Assembly (NCBI GenBank): GCA_017609405.1 | Contig: JAFCDZ010000005.1 | Location: 1 to 45,059, forward strand | Direction of reading: 5' to 3' | DNA length: 45,059 bases | Source of the DNA: Candidatus Pacearchaeota archaeon | Lineage (GTDB): Archaea > Nanobdellota > Nanobdellia > Pacearchaeales > GW2011-AR1 | In this document: one piece after another, positions 16,471 through 24,003 of the stretch | Numbering within the stretch: position 1 is the stretch's first letter | How the letters are laid out: every line of letters starts with the position of its first letter | The notes under the pieces: model-generated | Told to the model about the DNA's origin: nothing | Database searches by the model: none | What the model saw: only the letters and a program-made list of their open reading frames with translations | Position numbers and translations under genes: made by a program

Positions 16471-16976
16471 TTTCCTATAACCTCCACATTGAAATTTTCT
16501 TTTAGAAAATCAATTATTTCTTCTTTACCTATCTTTTGTCTTGAAGGAATCTTCCCTCTTTTATATTTTTTCTTTTTTACCCTCTTTCCTGCTCTTGTGA
16601 ATACAACAGTTACATCAAACCCTCTTATTCCAATTTCTCTATCATATTCCATACCAGGGATTTCAATATATTCTTCAATTCCAAATGAAAAATGATTCTC
16701 ACTTATTTGTTTTTTCTTTAACTTTCTTCCAATAGCATCAAATAGTTTATTTAATAATTCTTTGATATTTTTTCTAACAGTTAAGACAGCTCCAACCTCT
16801 GCCCCTGCTCTAACATTCCATGAAGGAATTCTTTTTTTTGTTTTCATTTTTGCAGGCTTTCTTCCATCAACAATCTTCTTAAGTAGCAAAACTCCTTTTT
16901 CTAGTTCTTCACCCATACCACCTACACTTAAAACAACCTTCTCTATTTTTATTTCTCTCATATTGTTTTTTTTCAT
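16467..16976 (-). CDS. rpl5: Ribosomal protein uL5
   Basis: uL5 binds 5S rRNA and contacts tRNA in the P site. The 169-aa protein has MREIKIEKVVLSVGGMGEEL, the KTKKRIPSWNVRAG region (usually K.T...F..R.G) and HFSFGIEEYIEIPGMEYDRE, then GIRGFDVTVVFTRAGKRV. The first ATG overlaps the eS4 stop (ATGA), supporting the longer start; a second Met five codons in is possible. Confidence 0.95.
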   Translation of the reverse strand: MKKNNMREIKIEKVVLSVGGMGEELEKGVLLLKKIVDGRKPAKMKTKKRIPSWNVRAGAEVGAVLTVRKNIKELLNKLFDAIGRKLKKKQISENHFSFGIEEYIEIPGMEYDREIGIRGFDVTVVFTRAGKRVKKKKYKRGKIPSRQKIGKEEIIDFLKENFNVEVIGK

Positions 16977-17620
16977 TTTACTACAATTATATGTTTAATT
17001 AATGCTTTAATATCCTCTCCTTCTTCAGTTGAAATAATACAATAATCTTCATCAATCTTTTTTATTTTTCCTCTCTGTCCAAGGTGTTTTCCTTCAAAAA
17101 CAAGGGCTTTCATACCTTCTTTTGCAGGTATTATCTCTTTTATTTTATTTGCTTCTAAATCAATTATAATAGAATCCCCTACTTTACAATCTTTATCATA
17201 AATGTAGTTTTGCCCACCAAGAAGGTTTAATTGAATTGTTTTATTATCAATCTTTTTCTTATTTTCAATTTTTGCTATTCTTTCTTTAGCTTCATTTTCA
17301 TTTATTTTTTCTAAATCAAATTTTTTATTTTTATTAATTGTCAATCTATAATATTCTTTTATTGAAGGGAATGCTAAAATATCAAATAACATTAGACCTC
17401 TTCTTTCATCATAAACTATTTTATTATTGATTTTTACTTCAATATTATTTAAAATGTATTTTACTTCTTTTCTTTTTCTTGCATATTTTAAAATATCTCG
17501 AATTGCAATAAGCAAGGGAATACCTTGCTCTATTCCTTCTTTCATCACAACTACATATTTTGTTCCTTTCCTCGGTATGGGCCATGTTTTTGGAACTTTA
17601 TTTCTTTTTAGATGCACCAT
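16973..17620 (-). CDS. rps4e: Ribosomal protein eS4
   Basis: eS4 is an archaeal/eukaryotic small-subunit protein. The 215-aa sequence has MVHLKRNKVPKTWPIPRKG at the start, the S4-like central region with YILNNIEVKINNKIVYDERR, and a C-terminal KOW-type part (KALVFEGKHLGQRGKIKKID). The start lies 23 nt inside the uL24 gene, the longest overlap in the cluster. Order uL14-uL24-eS4-uL5 is the archaeal standard. Confidence 0.96.
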   Translation of the reverse strand: MVHLKRNKVPKTWPIPRKGTKYVVVMKEGIEQGIPLLIAIRDILKYARKRKEVKYILNNIEVKINNKIVYDERRGLMLFDILAFPSIKEYYRLTINKNKKFDLEKINENEAKERIAKIENKKKIDNKTIQLNLLGGQNYIYDKDCKVGDSIIIDLEANKIKEIIPAKEGMKALVFEGKHLGQRGKIKKIDEDYCIISTEEGEDIKALIKHIIVVK

Positions 17621-18014
17621 TTTCTTTCTTTTCCTCCTTGACTTTTATTCTTTTAAATCTTTTTTTATCTTCAGTATATAATTCTATAATTTGTAAATTT
17701 GAAGGTTCTAATTTTATATTCTCTTTTGAACCATCAGCTTTTTTTACTTCAATCCCTTCACATAAAACTTTTTTTTGTTTTAATAAGACTCTCAAAACTT
17801 TTGCTTCTTTTCCTTTGTATTTTCCCCTCATAATCTTTATTTTATCTCCCTTTCTAACAGGAATATTTCTAATTCCATACTTTTTTCTTAATTCTTTTGA
17901 TAAATTTACACTTAGGAATTTTTTTCTAATATGGATTGGAGCTTTTGCTACATATTTTCTCTGTTTTCTTGGTTGCTTGCTTGATTTCCAATGTTTGCTA
18001 AAATCTTTTTTCAT
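17598..18014 (-). CDS. rpl24: Ribosomal protein uL24
   Basis: uL24 helps start assembly of the large subunit and lies near the tunnel exit. The 138-aa protein begins MKKDFSKHWKSSKQPRKQRK and carries the KOW motif RKGDKIKIMRGKYKGKEAKV. The inner ATG follows the uL14 stop by one nucleotide and is preferred to a start seven codons earlier. The C-terminus is lysine-rich and overlaps the eS4 start. Confidence 0.95.
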   Translation of the reverse strand: MKKDFSKHWKSSKQPRKQRKYVAKAPIHIRKKFLSVNLSKELRKKYGIRNIPVRKGDKIKIMRGKYKGKEAKVLRVLLKQKKVLCEGIEVKKADGSKENIKLEPSNLQIIELYTEDKKRFKRIKVKEEKKENGASKKK

Positions 18015-18015
18015 T

Positions 18016-18417
18016 TTAATATACAACTGAAGCAATTTTTGCCACTTGTGGCCATCGCTCCATTACCTCCCTTGCAATTACCCCTTTAATTTGAGTTCCT
18101 TTTGGGTTTCCTTTTTCATCTTTTAAGATAATTATTGCATTATCTTCAAACATTATTCTCTCTCCATTTTTTCTTCTATAAGGCCTTCTCTGCCTTACAA
18201 CAACACCATCAAATACTTTTCCTTTCATATCTGGAACCCCTTTTCTTACAGATACTTTCACCCAATCAGCTATCTTTGCACAGACTTGTTTACCTTTTTT
18301 TGCTTTGTATTTCTTTACTCCTATTAGTTTCACTATCTTTGCTCCGCTATTGTCTGCAACTTCTACTAATGCTCCTAAATTTAGTCCTGCAGTTCCTTTT
18401 GCATTTATTGCTTTCAT
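18016..18417 (-). CDS. rpl14: Ribosomal protein uL14
   Basis: uL14 lies at the subunit interface beside the binding site of the anti-association factor. The 133-aa protein has NLGALVEVADNSGAKIVKLI, then KGVPDMKGKVFDGVVVRQRR and the C-terminus GTQIKGVIAREVMERWPQVA. The stop of uS17 and this start share one base (TAATG). Confidence 0.97.
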   Translation of the reverse strand: MKAINAKGTAGLNLGALVEVADNSGAKIVKLIGVKKYKAKKGKQVCAKIADWVKVSVRKGVPDMKGKVFDGVVVRQRRPYRRKNGERIMFEDNAIIILKDEKGNPKGTQIKGVIAREVMERWPQVAKIASVVY

Positions 18418-18827
18418 TATTTGCCCCCTCCCTTTATCTTTTTAATTACAACATGGTGGATTATCTTACTTAGAGGTCTACACTCTTGAACCTGTATTAG
18501 GTCTCCGATGTTAATGTCATCTTCCATACATTTTGGAAGCCTTGCGTGAATTCTTGTTTTATTCTTTAAAAATCTCTCATATTTTCTTATATAAACAGAC
18601 CTTTCAAATTCTATAGCAATTCTTTTAGGGAATTTTCGTGTAACAATCCCTTCAAAAATTCTCCCTCTTGCTTTTAATTTTCCATGAATAGGACAATCTC
18701 TATCTTCACATACTTCTTTTTTAGTTTCTTTCTTTTCTTCAGTTTCTTTTTCTAAAGGAACTCTTTCTTCAGTTTCTTTTTTTAAAGAAACTTTCTTTTT
18801 TTCTTTTGTTTGTTTTTTTTCTGCCAT
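18417..18827 (-). CDS. rps17: Ribosomal protein uS17 with a repeat-rich N-terminal extension
   Basis: uS17 is a primary 16S rRNA binder. The core begins about residue 40 with the archaeal signature CEDRDCPIHGKLKARGRIFE, then GIVTRKF and RIHARLPKCM. The first 39 residues are a low-complexity lysine/glutamate extension built on a roughly 10-residue repeat (VSLKKETEER, VPLEKETEEK). The same start peptide and repeat occur in uL22 (20061-20771). The ATG one nucleotide after the aIF1 stop is chosen. The usual archaeal neighbour rnp1 (RNase P p29) between aIF1 and uS17 is missing. Confidence 0.94.
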   Translation of the reverse strand: MAEKKQTKEKKKVSLKKETEERVPLEKETEEKKETKKEVCEDRDCPIHGKLKARGRIFEGIVTRKFPKRIAIEFERSVYIRKYERFLKNKTRIHARLPKCMEDDINIGDLIQVQECRPLSKIIHHVVIKKIKGGGK

Positions 18828-18828
18828 T

Positions 18829-19128
18829 TTATTCAATTATTTGGGATTCATCAAATCCCTGTTTAATTAATGCTTGTTTTACTCTTTTCTTATGATCTCC
18901 CATTAATTCTATTTCATTATTCTTTATTGTTCCACCGCAAGCTAACTCATTTTTTAATTCTTTTGCTATCTTTTTTATATCTGTTCCCTTGTCAAATCCA
19001 GACACTATTGTTATCATTTTACCATATCTTCTTTTTTCTGTTTTTATTGTAATTTTTTGATTTTCTTTGGATATCTGATCGCATATACATGCATATTCAG
19101 GCAACCCGCATCTTGGACAGATATTCAT
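18829..19128 (-). CDS. Translation initiation factor aIF1 (SUI1)
   Basis: aIF1 keeps start-codon choice accurate on the small subunit. The 99-aa protein begins with a short Cys cluster (Cys4, Cys7, Cys14, Cys16 in CPRCGLPEYACIC) likely to bind zinc, followed by the SUI1 domain with KRRYGKMITIVSGFDKG, then ELKNELACGGTIKNNEIELM and the C-terminal VKQALIKQGF. It overlaps uL29 by 4 nt and lies in the standard archaeal position after uL29. Confidence 0.93.
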   Translation of the reverse strand: MNICPRCGLPEYACICDQISKENQKITIKTEKRRYGKMITIVSGFDKGTDIKKIAKELKNELACGGTIKNNEIELMGDHKKRVKQALIKQGFDESQIIE

Positions 19129-19322
19129 GCTTTGTTTTTTAATTCCTCCCTTTTCCTTTTTATTGTTTGAATTTTAGCAAGACCTCTTCTTATCTCCCTT
19201 ATATTTGATTTTCCTGTTTCTTTATTTATTCCTTTTAGTAGAGAGAGTTCTAACTCTTTCTCTTTTTCTTCAAGCTCCTTATCACTTAATTTATCTAATT
19301 CACTATACTTAATTCTTGCCAT
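19125..19322 (-). CDS. rpl29: Ribosomal protein uL29
   Basis: uL29 lies at the peptide tunnel exit and forms part of the SRP docking site. The 65-aa two-helix protein reads ELDKLSDKELEEKEKELELS, then NIREIRRGLAKIQTIKRKRE, matching the family's IR..RR.IARI.T pattern. It starts 14 nt inside the uS3 gene. Confidence 0.94.
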   Translation of the reverse strand: MARIKYSELDKLSDKELEEKEKELELSLLKGINKETGKSNIREIRRGLAKIQTIKRKREELKNKA

Positions 19323-19959
19323 TTTTTAGAACCTCCTTACTTTGTTCTTTTATTTTATTCAATTTTTCTTCATCAAGTTCAATCCTTCCTTTTAATTTTG
19401 TTCCAGGAGCAATTATTGAAACTTTTATTCCTATGATACCTGGTCTTGTTTGAGCTGTTGCTTTTGCTTTATCAACCACGCTTGTGCTTTCTCCTGTTTT
19501 CTTTAAATATCCTTGTGAAAATCTCCAAACTCTTGCCCTTGAACTCGGAAGTTTTCCACTTAATACAATCTCTGCACCTAATGCACCAGCATTCATTATT
19601 TTTTGAAGAGTTTTATAAGCAATTACTTTAAATTTAAGAGGTCCATTCTTTTCAAGAGCAAGAGCAATATCTTCAGCTACGATTCTTGCATCAAATTCAG
19701 GATTTTTTATCTCTTCAATTTCTATTTGAGGATTCTCTAATTCAAACTTTTTCTTTATTATTTCCATGATTTCATTTATTTTTTCTCCACCCCTACCAAT
19801 AACTAATCCAGGTCTATGTGTAGATATGATTATTTTCTCACCAATAGGAGTGTATTTAATTTCTACTCTACTAATTTTTCCTTTTCCAATAGAGTTCTTA
19901 ATATACTCCTTCATAGCAAATTCTTTCTTTTTAAATTCTACAACCTTTCTTTCTTCCAT
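19309..19959 (-). CDS. rps3: Ribosomal protein uS3
   Basis: uS3 lies at the mRNA entry and has helicase-related surfaces. The 216-aa protein has the KH domain motif GLVIGRGGEKINEI (GXXG) and the C-terminal domain with ALGAEIVLSGKLPSSRARVW, then PGIIGIKVSIIAPGT. Unlike its neighbours it has a strong ribosome-binding site, GGAGGTT, about 10 nt before its ATG. The start region is duplicated upstream (see repeat at 19953-20053), which suggests separate control of its translation. Confidence 0.96.
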   Translation of the reverse strand: MEERKVVEFKKKEFAMKEYIKNSIGKGKISRVEIKYTPIGEKIIISTHRPGLVIGRGGEKINEIMEIIKKKFELENPQIEIEEIKNPEFDARIVAEDIALALEKNGPLKFKVIAYKTLQKIMNAGALGAEIVLSGKLPSSRARVWRFSQGYLKKTGESTSVVDKAKATAQTRPGIIGIKVSIIAPGTKLKGRIELDEEKLNKIKEQSKEVLKNGKN

Positions 19960-20053
19960 TTGAATTTAACCTCCATGCAATAATTCGAATGTTTGAAAAT
20001 CTTTGATTTTACTTCCATTTGAATTTAACCTCCATGCAATAATTCGAATGTTT
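19953..20053 (-). repeat. Duplicated 42-bp translation start region between uL22 and uS3
   Basis: A 42-bp sequence occurs at 19953-19994 and again at 20012-20053, 59 bp apart. Each copy, on the minus strand, has GGAGGTT and an ATGGAAG start. The downstream copy starts uS3. The upstream copy opens a 26-codon frame beginning MEVKSKIFKHSNYC, which ends at TAG inside the uS3 gene, two frames off. The 17-bp spacer between copies holds the hairpin half-sites AAAATC/GATTTT. This is the only long spacer in the uL3-to-uL15 gene block. Confidence 0.9.
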
Positions 20054-20060
20054 TTTCATT

Positions 20061-20771
20061 TTATTTATTACCTCCTTCTTTACATTTTATTAATATGTGT
20101 GTTCTCTTTTTCCTTGCAGCACCTTTTTTTGTATAAGGCCTTGAAGCTATGTTTGCTATTGCTTCAATTATGATTGGATTGCTAATATCATTATTATTTG
20201 CAGAACCTCTTAAATTCTTAAGTAATTTAATAAAATAATATGCTGCTTTTTTAGGATATCTTCCAGACATCATTCCTTTTTTATGAGGGATTTCTCCCTT
20301 CATAGGGATGGCTCTTTTTAATGCAATAACCTCTTCAAGCTCTTCTATTGCTTGATTTATCTCTCTTCCTTTAATATATCTGCAAACAGCGACACTCTGT
20401 TTTGTTGATATTGGAAGATCTTTTCCAAGAACATGGACAATATCTTTTTTTTGTTTTTTCTTTTCAGGAACTTTTTCTGTTTCTTTATCTTTATTTTCAC
20501 TTTCTTTTGTTTTTTCACTATCTTCTTTTTTGTCGCTCTCTTTAATAATCTTATTCTTCTCTTCTTCAGCTTTGGTTATTTTTTCTTCTTTCTTTTCTTC
20601 AGTTTCTTTTCTTAAAGAAACTCCTTCTTCAGTTTCTTTTCTTAAAGAAACTCCTTCTTTTGTTTTTTCCTTAGTTTCTTCCTTTGAAGGAACTTTTTTT
20701 TCAGTTTCCTTCTTTGGAGAAACTCCCTTTTTAGTTTCTTTCTTTCCTTTTGTTTGTTTTTTCTCTACCAT
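20061..20771 (-). CDS. rpl22: Ribosomal protein uL22 with a long repeat-rich N-terminal extension
   Basis: uL22 lines the peptide exit tunnel. The core starts about residue 108 with ISTKQSVAVCRYIKGREINQ and ends with RPYTKKGAARKKRTHILIKC; KGMMSGRYPKKAAYYFIKLL is also typical. The first ~105 residues are lysine/glutamate-rich, with an exact tandem decapeptide EGVSLRKETE encoded by 30-bp repeats at 20601-20660. The beginning MVEKKQTKGKKE resembles the start of uS17 here. Normal archaeal uL22 is about 150 aa, so the 236-aa length is due to the extension. Confidence 0.94.
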   Translation of the reverse strand: MVEKKQTKGKKETKKGVSPKKETEKKVPSKEETKEKTKEGVSLRKETEEGVSLRKETEEKKEEKITKAEEEKNKIIKESDKKEDSEKTKESENKDKETEKVPEKKKQKKDIVHVLGKDLPISTKQSVAVCRYIKGREINQAIEELEEVIALKRAIPMKGEIPHKKGMMSGRYPKKAAYYFIKLLKNLRGSANNNDISNPIIIEAIANIASRPYTKKGAARKKRTHILIKCKEGGNK

Positions 20772-20773
20772 TT

Positions 20774-21169
20774 TTATTTCTTAGATTTAAATTTAGTTCC
20801 TTTAGTAGCTCCAACACCTGCTGAACCGTGTTTAACTTTTGCTCTTGTAGGAGAAAATTCTCCTAATCTGTGTCCGAGCATATCTTTTGTTATCTCAGTA
20901 AATATGAATGTTTTTCCATTATGAATGCCTATTTTCATACCAATCATTTGTGGAACAACAATTAAGTGTCTTTTATGTGTTTTTATTGGTTTGTTCTTCT
21001 CTATTTTCTTTTTACATTTTTTTAAGAATTCTTCTATTTCTTGAAAATTTCTTAATACACTTCTTCTTGCTCTTGATGTTAAATATTTTGCAAATTCTCG
21101 AATATCCATTTGTTTTAATTCTTCTATTTTCTTTCCACGATATGTTTCTTCTTTTTGTTCACTTTCCAT
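20774..21169 (-). CDS. rps19: Ribosomal protein uS19
   Basis: uS19 lies in the small-subunit head and contacts the A-site finger. The 131-aa protein has the family core HKRHLIVVPQMIGMKIGIHN, GKTFIFTEITKDMLGHRLGE, and ends FSPTRAKVKHGSAGVGATKG. It starts one nucleotide after the uL2 stop (TAAAATG) and ends 2 nt before uL22. Confidence 0.96.
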   Translation of the reverse strand: MESEQKEETYRGKKIEELKQMDIREFAKYLTSRARRSVLRNFQEIEEFLKKCKKKIEKNKPIKTHKRHLIVVPQMIGMKIGIHNGKTFIFTEITKDMLGHRLGEFSPTRAKVKHGSAGVGATKGTKFKSKK

Positions 21170-21170
21170 T

Positions 21171-21881
21171 TTATTTCCTCTTTCCAGTTCTTCTTGGTCT
21201 TAGAAGACCTACTTTTTGTCCTGGAGCAGAATTTCTCTTTGCAATTCTTGATTTTGGAACTTTTCCTCTTCCTGAACCAAATGGATGGTCAATAGCATTC
21301 ATCTTTCCAGCAGAAGTTCTTGGCCATAATTTATTTTTAGCTTTTTGTAGATAATATTTTGCTCCTGCTTTTATAAATGGTTTTTCTAATCTTCCGTCTC
21401 CTGCGCATATACCTATTATTGCCCTACATTCTTTTTTTAATCTTTTTTCTTTTTTTGATGGTAAGAGTATTGCTACTTCTTCTCCCAATTTTTTTGAAAC
21501 AACTGCAAAACACCCTCCACTCCTTACAAGATTTCCTCCATTCCCTGGAATTGATTCTACAGCATAAACCTTTGTTCCAATTGGAATGTTTTCTAATTTT
21601 AATATATTCCCATTTGAAATTTCATTTCCATCAAAAGATATCTCTTGCCCAACATACATTCCATTTGAAGCAGGGATATAAAAATGATTGATTTTGTTTT
21701 CTTGAACAAACTCTATTTTTGCAATAGGTGTTGTTTGTCCTGCAGAATTTAATAATTTTATGACTTTTCCTTTTCCTGAAAGGTCCTTTGGATAACTAAA
21801 TTTATATCTATATGCTTGCCTTCTGACTCTATATGTTTTACTTCCTCTTCCTCTTCTTTGTTGAATTATTCTCTTTCCCAT
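21171..21881 (-). CDS. rpl2: Ribosomal protein uL2
   Basis: uL2 is needed for subunit joining and peptidyl-transfer activity. The 236-aa protein has MGKRIIQQRRGRGSKTYRVR, then VYAVESIPGNGGNLVRSGGC and the C-terminal MNAIDHPFGSGRG region, whose HPFG form is normal for archaea. The ATG directly abuts the uL23 stop (TAAATG). Confidence 0.97.
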   Translation of the reverse strand: MGKRIIQQRRGRGSKTYRVRRQAYRYKFSYPKDLSGKGKVIKLLNSAGQTTPIAKIEFVQENKINHFYIPASNGMYVGQEISFDGNEISNGNILKLENIPIGTKVYAVESIPGNGGNLVRSGGCFAVVSKKLGEEVAILLPSKKEKRLKKECRAIIGICAGDGRLEKPFIKAGAKYYLQKAKNKLWPRTSAGKMNAIDHPFGSGRGKVPKSRIAKRNSAPGQKVGLLRPRRTGKRK

Positions 21882-22118
21882 TTAAAACACTCCTAGTTTA
21901 GTTGCAACATCAATTGCAGGGTTTTCTTTTTTTAATTTAACATAAGCATATTTTTTATTATCTTTTATTGCAACATTGACTTTCTCTACTTTTACATCTA
22001 ATAATTTTTCTATTTCTTCTTTTATCATCTTCTTATCATAATTTTTAGGAAATTCAAACATTAATGTATTGTTCAATTCAATTAACCTTAATGCTTTCTC
22101 AGTTTTTATTATCTTCAT
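21882..22118 (-). CDS. rpl23: Ribosomal protein uL23
   Basis: uL23 is the docking site at the tunnel exit for SRP and other chain-binding factors. The 78-aa protein is the short archaeal form: EKALRLIELNNTLMFEFPKN, then EIEKLLDVKVEKVNVAI and a basic-poor end KKENPAIDVATKLGVF. It starts 20 nt inside the uL4 gene. Confidence 0.94.
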   Translation of the reverse strand: MKIIKTEKALRLIELNNTLMFEFPKNYDKKMIKEEIEKLLDVKVEKVNVAIKDNKKYAYVKLKKENPAIDVATKLGVF

Positions 22119-22914
22119 TTTTTCCCTCCAAACGTTTTTTTAAATCTTCAATAGCTTTTTCAGTATAGATTGTTAATCTTCCAATACCATTTTTTGCCGC
22201 AAAGTCTATAACACTAACTTGCCTTGCTGGTTTTATATCAACACCTTTTATTTTTAACTTTTCATTGTCCCCAATTACTATTAGTGCTCCAGCATTTGAT
22301 TTATATTTTCTCCCCCTCATTTTTCCTCTTCCACTTCTAATCTTCTTCTTTTTTATTGCGAGAGAATATATTTTTTCTCCAAGAATCTTTTTTATTGCTG
22401 AGAAGAATTCTTTTGTTTTCTTAATTCCAGTTAATTTTGATTCTACAATGAGAGGTAGTTTTAGGTCTTCTTCTAATGTTTTATACCTCTTTTTTAATTC
22501 TTCTATTTTTGTTGTTGCTGTTAAGCAGGATATTAAAGCTATCCTTAATTCTTTTTTATTTATTTTTGCGTTATTCTCTTTGTTTTTTGGTGGATGAGAC
22601 CTTCTTCCACCTACAGCATTTGGTATTTCTGCTGCTTGCCATACAAACCTACTTCCTCTTCGAGATAATATCTTTCTTGGAACCCTTGATATTCCATATC
22701 CATATCCGCTTCTCCAAACATGCCTTCTATGAACTATCTTTCCTTGAGCATTTTGCTGTCTTCCAGCAAGAGGGGAATTAGAATAGGGTTGTATTTTTCT
22801 TTTTGCTTCTAAAACTTTTAATACAATATCCTCTCTAATTGTTGAACTAAAGAATTTTGGAAGCTCAATTTCTTTCTTCTTTTTACCATCTAATCCGATT
22901 ACTTCTGTTTTCAT
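22099..22914 (-). CDS. rpl4: Ribosomal protein uL4
   Basis: uL4 has a long loop reaching the narrow part of the peptide tunnel. The 271-aa protein has the archaeal loop region GKIVHRRHVWRSGYGYGISR, then RRGSRFVWQAAEIPNAVGGR and the core SGRGKMRGRKYKSNAGALIV. It overlaps the uL3 stop by 4 nt (ATGA) and uL23 by 20 nt. Confidence 0.97.
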   Translation of the reverse strand: MKTEVIGLDGKKKKEIELPKFFSSTIREDIVLKVLEAKRKIQPYSNSPLAGRQQNAQGKIVHRRHVWRSGYGYGISRVPRKILSRRGSRFVWQAAEIPNAVGGRRSHPPKNKENNAKINKKELRIALISCLTATTKIEELKKRYKTLEEDLKLPLIVESKLTGIKKTKEFFSAIKKILGEKIYSLAIKKKKIRSGRGKMRGRKYKSNAGALIVIGDNEKLKIKGVDIKPARQVSVIDFAAKNGIGRLTIYTEKAIEDLKKRLEGKNEDNKN

Positions 22915-23861
22915 TTTATTATCCTCCTAAATTCATATTCTTTTTTTAATTGGTCTTTTGAAGGTCTTAATGCATGTGTTATTATTACTTGTCTTTTTGC
23001 AGGACCTTGCACTGAACCTGTTATAATAATGTAATCTGTTTTTATATTTCCATAGTTTTTTATATTCTCTATTTTTTCACTCTCTTCCTCTTTTCCAATG
23101 AAGACTATCTTTTGATTATAATGTGTTCTTGTAAAGAAACCTGTCTGTCCAGCCATTGGGGCTCTGAATGTAACATAAGCTGGATGCCATGGACCAATTG
23201 AACCAGGGGTTCTTCTACCTTTTTCAGATTTGTGTTGTTTTAGGCTTATTCCAAATCTTTTTACAGGGCCTTGGAATCCCTTACCTTTTGTAACTCCACG
23301 AATATCAACTAATTCTCCAACTTCAAAAACATCAAAGATTCTGAAGCCATTTTCAAGAGAATTTTTTATAAATTCTAATTTTTCTTCCTTTGTTCCATTT
23401 AATCCAATTTCTGAAATATCAGGTGTTTTTTTAATTCCTGTCTTTTTAACCTCACTATAAACAATAACCCTAACATCATCATAATCTTCTGGAGAAAAAT
23501 CCTCAATTTTTTTTGTCTCTTTTTTTGGTATCTTTATTTTTGATTTTAATCTTTTATCAATATTTTTTTGTATAACTTCTCCAATAACCTTACCCCCTTT
23601 ATAAAATCTAATTGATAAAACCCTCATTCTTGGACATTCAAGAATTGTACAGGCTATTGGAATATCTTTTCCTTTATTCATTGAATTAGGAGTATTATCT
23701 CTTATTAAAACAGAAGCCATACCTGCTTTATAACATATAAATCCTTTGAGGTTTTTTCCATTAGAAATAGCATCCCAATTAACTCTATGCAAAATCTTTC
23801 TTGCTCTCTTTCTTGGCCAAAATTGCAGGCTTCCTTTTCTCGGTGATTTTCTCGTAGGCAT
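22911..23861 (-). CDS. rpl3: Ribosomal protein uL3
   Basis: uL3 is an early assembly protein near the peptidyl-transferase centre. At 316 aa it is the archaeal/eukaryotic long form: MPTRKSPRKGSLQFWPRKRA at the start, the VRGVTKGKGFQG motif (read IRGVTKGKGFQGPVKRFGI) and GQTGFFTRTHYNQKIVFIG. It is the first gene of the long ribosomal block. An AGAAGGA sequence about 10 nt before the ATG could bind the ribosome, and a leader of about 40 nt is predicted from the TATA position. Confidence 0.97.
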   Translation of the reverse strand: MPTRKSPRKGSLQFWPRKRARKILHRVNWDAISNGKNLKGFICYKAGMASVLIRDNTPNSMNKGKDIPIACTILECPRMRVLSIRFYKGGKVIGEVIQKNIDKRLKSKIKIPKKETKKIEDFSPEDYDDVRVIVYSEVKKTGIKKTPDISEIGLNGTKEEKLEFIKNSLENGFRIFDVFEVGELVDIRGVTKGKGFQGPVKRFGISLKQHKSEKGRRTPGSIGPWHPAYVTFRAPMAGQTGFFTRTHYNQKIVFIGKEEESEKIENIKNYGNIKTDYIIITGSVQGPAKRQVIITHALRPSKDQLKKEYEFRRIIK

Positions 23862-23928
23862 CTTTTATCCTTCTTTCTGTTACAGCGGAGATTCTCATTT
23901 TAATAATAAGATATGGAAAAAATAACCC

Positions 23929-23936
23929 TTTATAAA
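23929..23936 (-). promoter_or_regulatory. Promoter (TATA box) of the uL3-to-prefoldin ribosomal operon
   Basis: TTTATAAA lies about 70 nt before the uL3 ATG, in the short spacer before the unknown gene at 24004. Transcription would start near 23905, giving a leader of about 40 nt. A short frame from ATG at 23898 (MRISAVTERR) overlaps the uL3 start in another frame and is probably not a gene. Confidence 0.6.
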
Positions 23937-24003
23937 CCTTGTTGTTATGTTGTTTTTTAGTATCTCTGGCCCCTATTCTTTAAGAATTGTCTATGAATTT
24001 TTT

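Noticed and set aside
17560-18030. Long plus-strand frame (156 aa) opposite uL24 and eS4
   Set aside because: It is the antisense shadow of Lys-rich ribosomal genes, giving a Phe/Leu/Ser-rich sequence with no family pattern. Similar shadows opposite other ribosomal genes were also left out.
23840-23898. Upstream frame MRISAVTERR overlapping the uL3 start
   Set aside because: Short, no family, and explained as leader sequence; a regulatory role cannot be judged.
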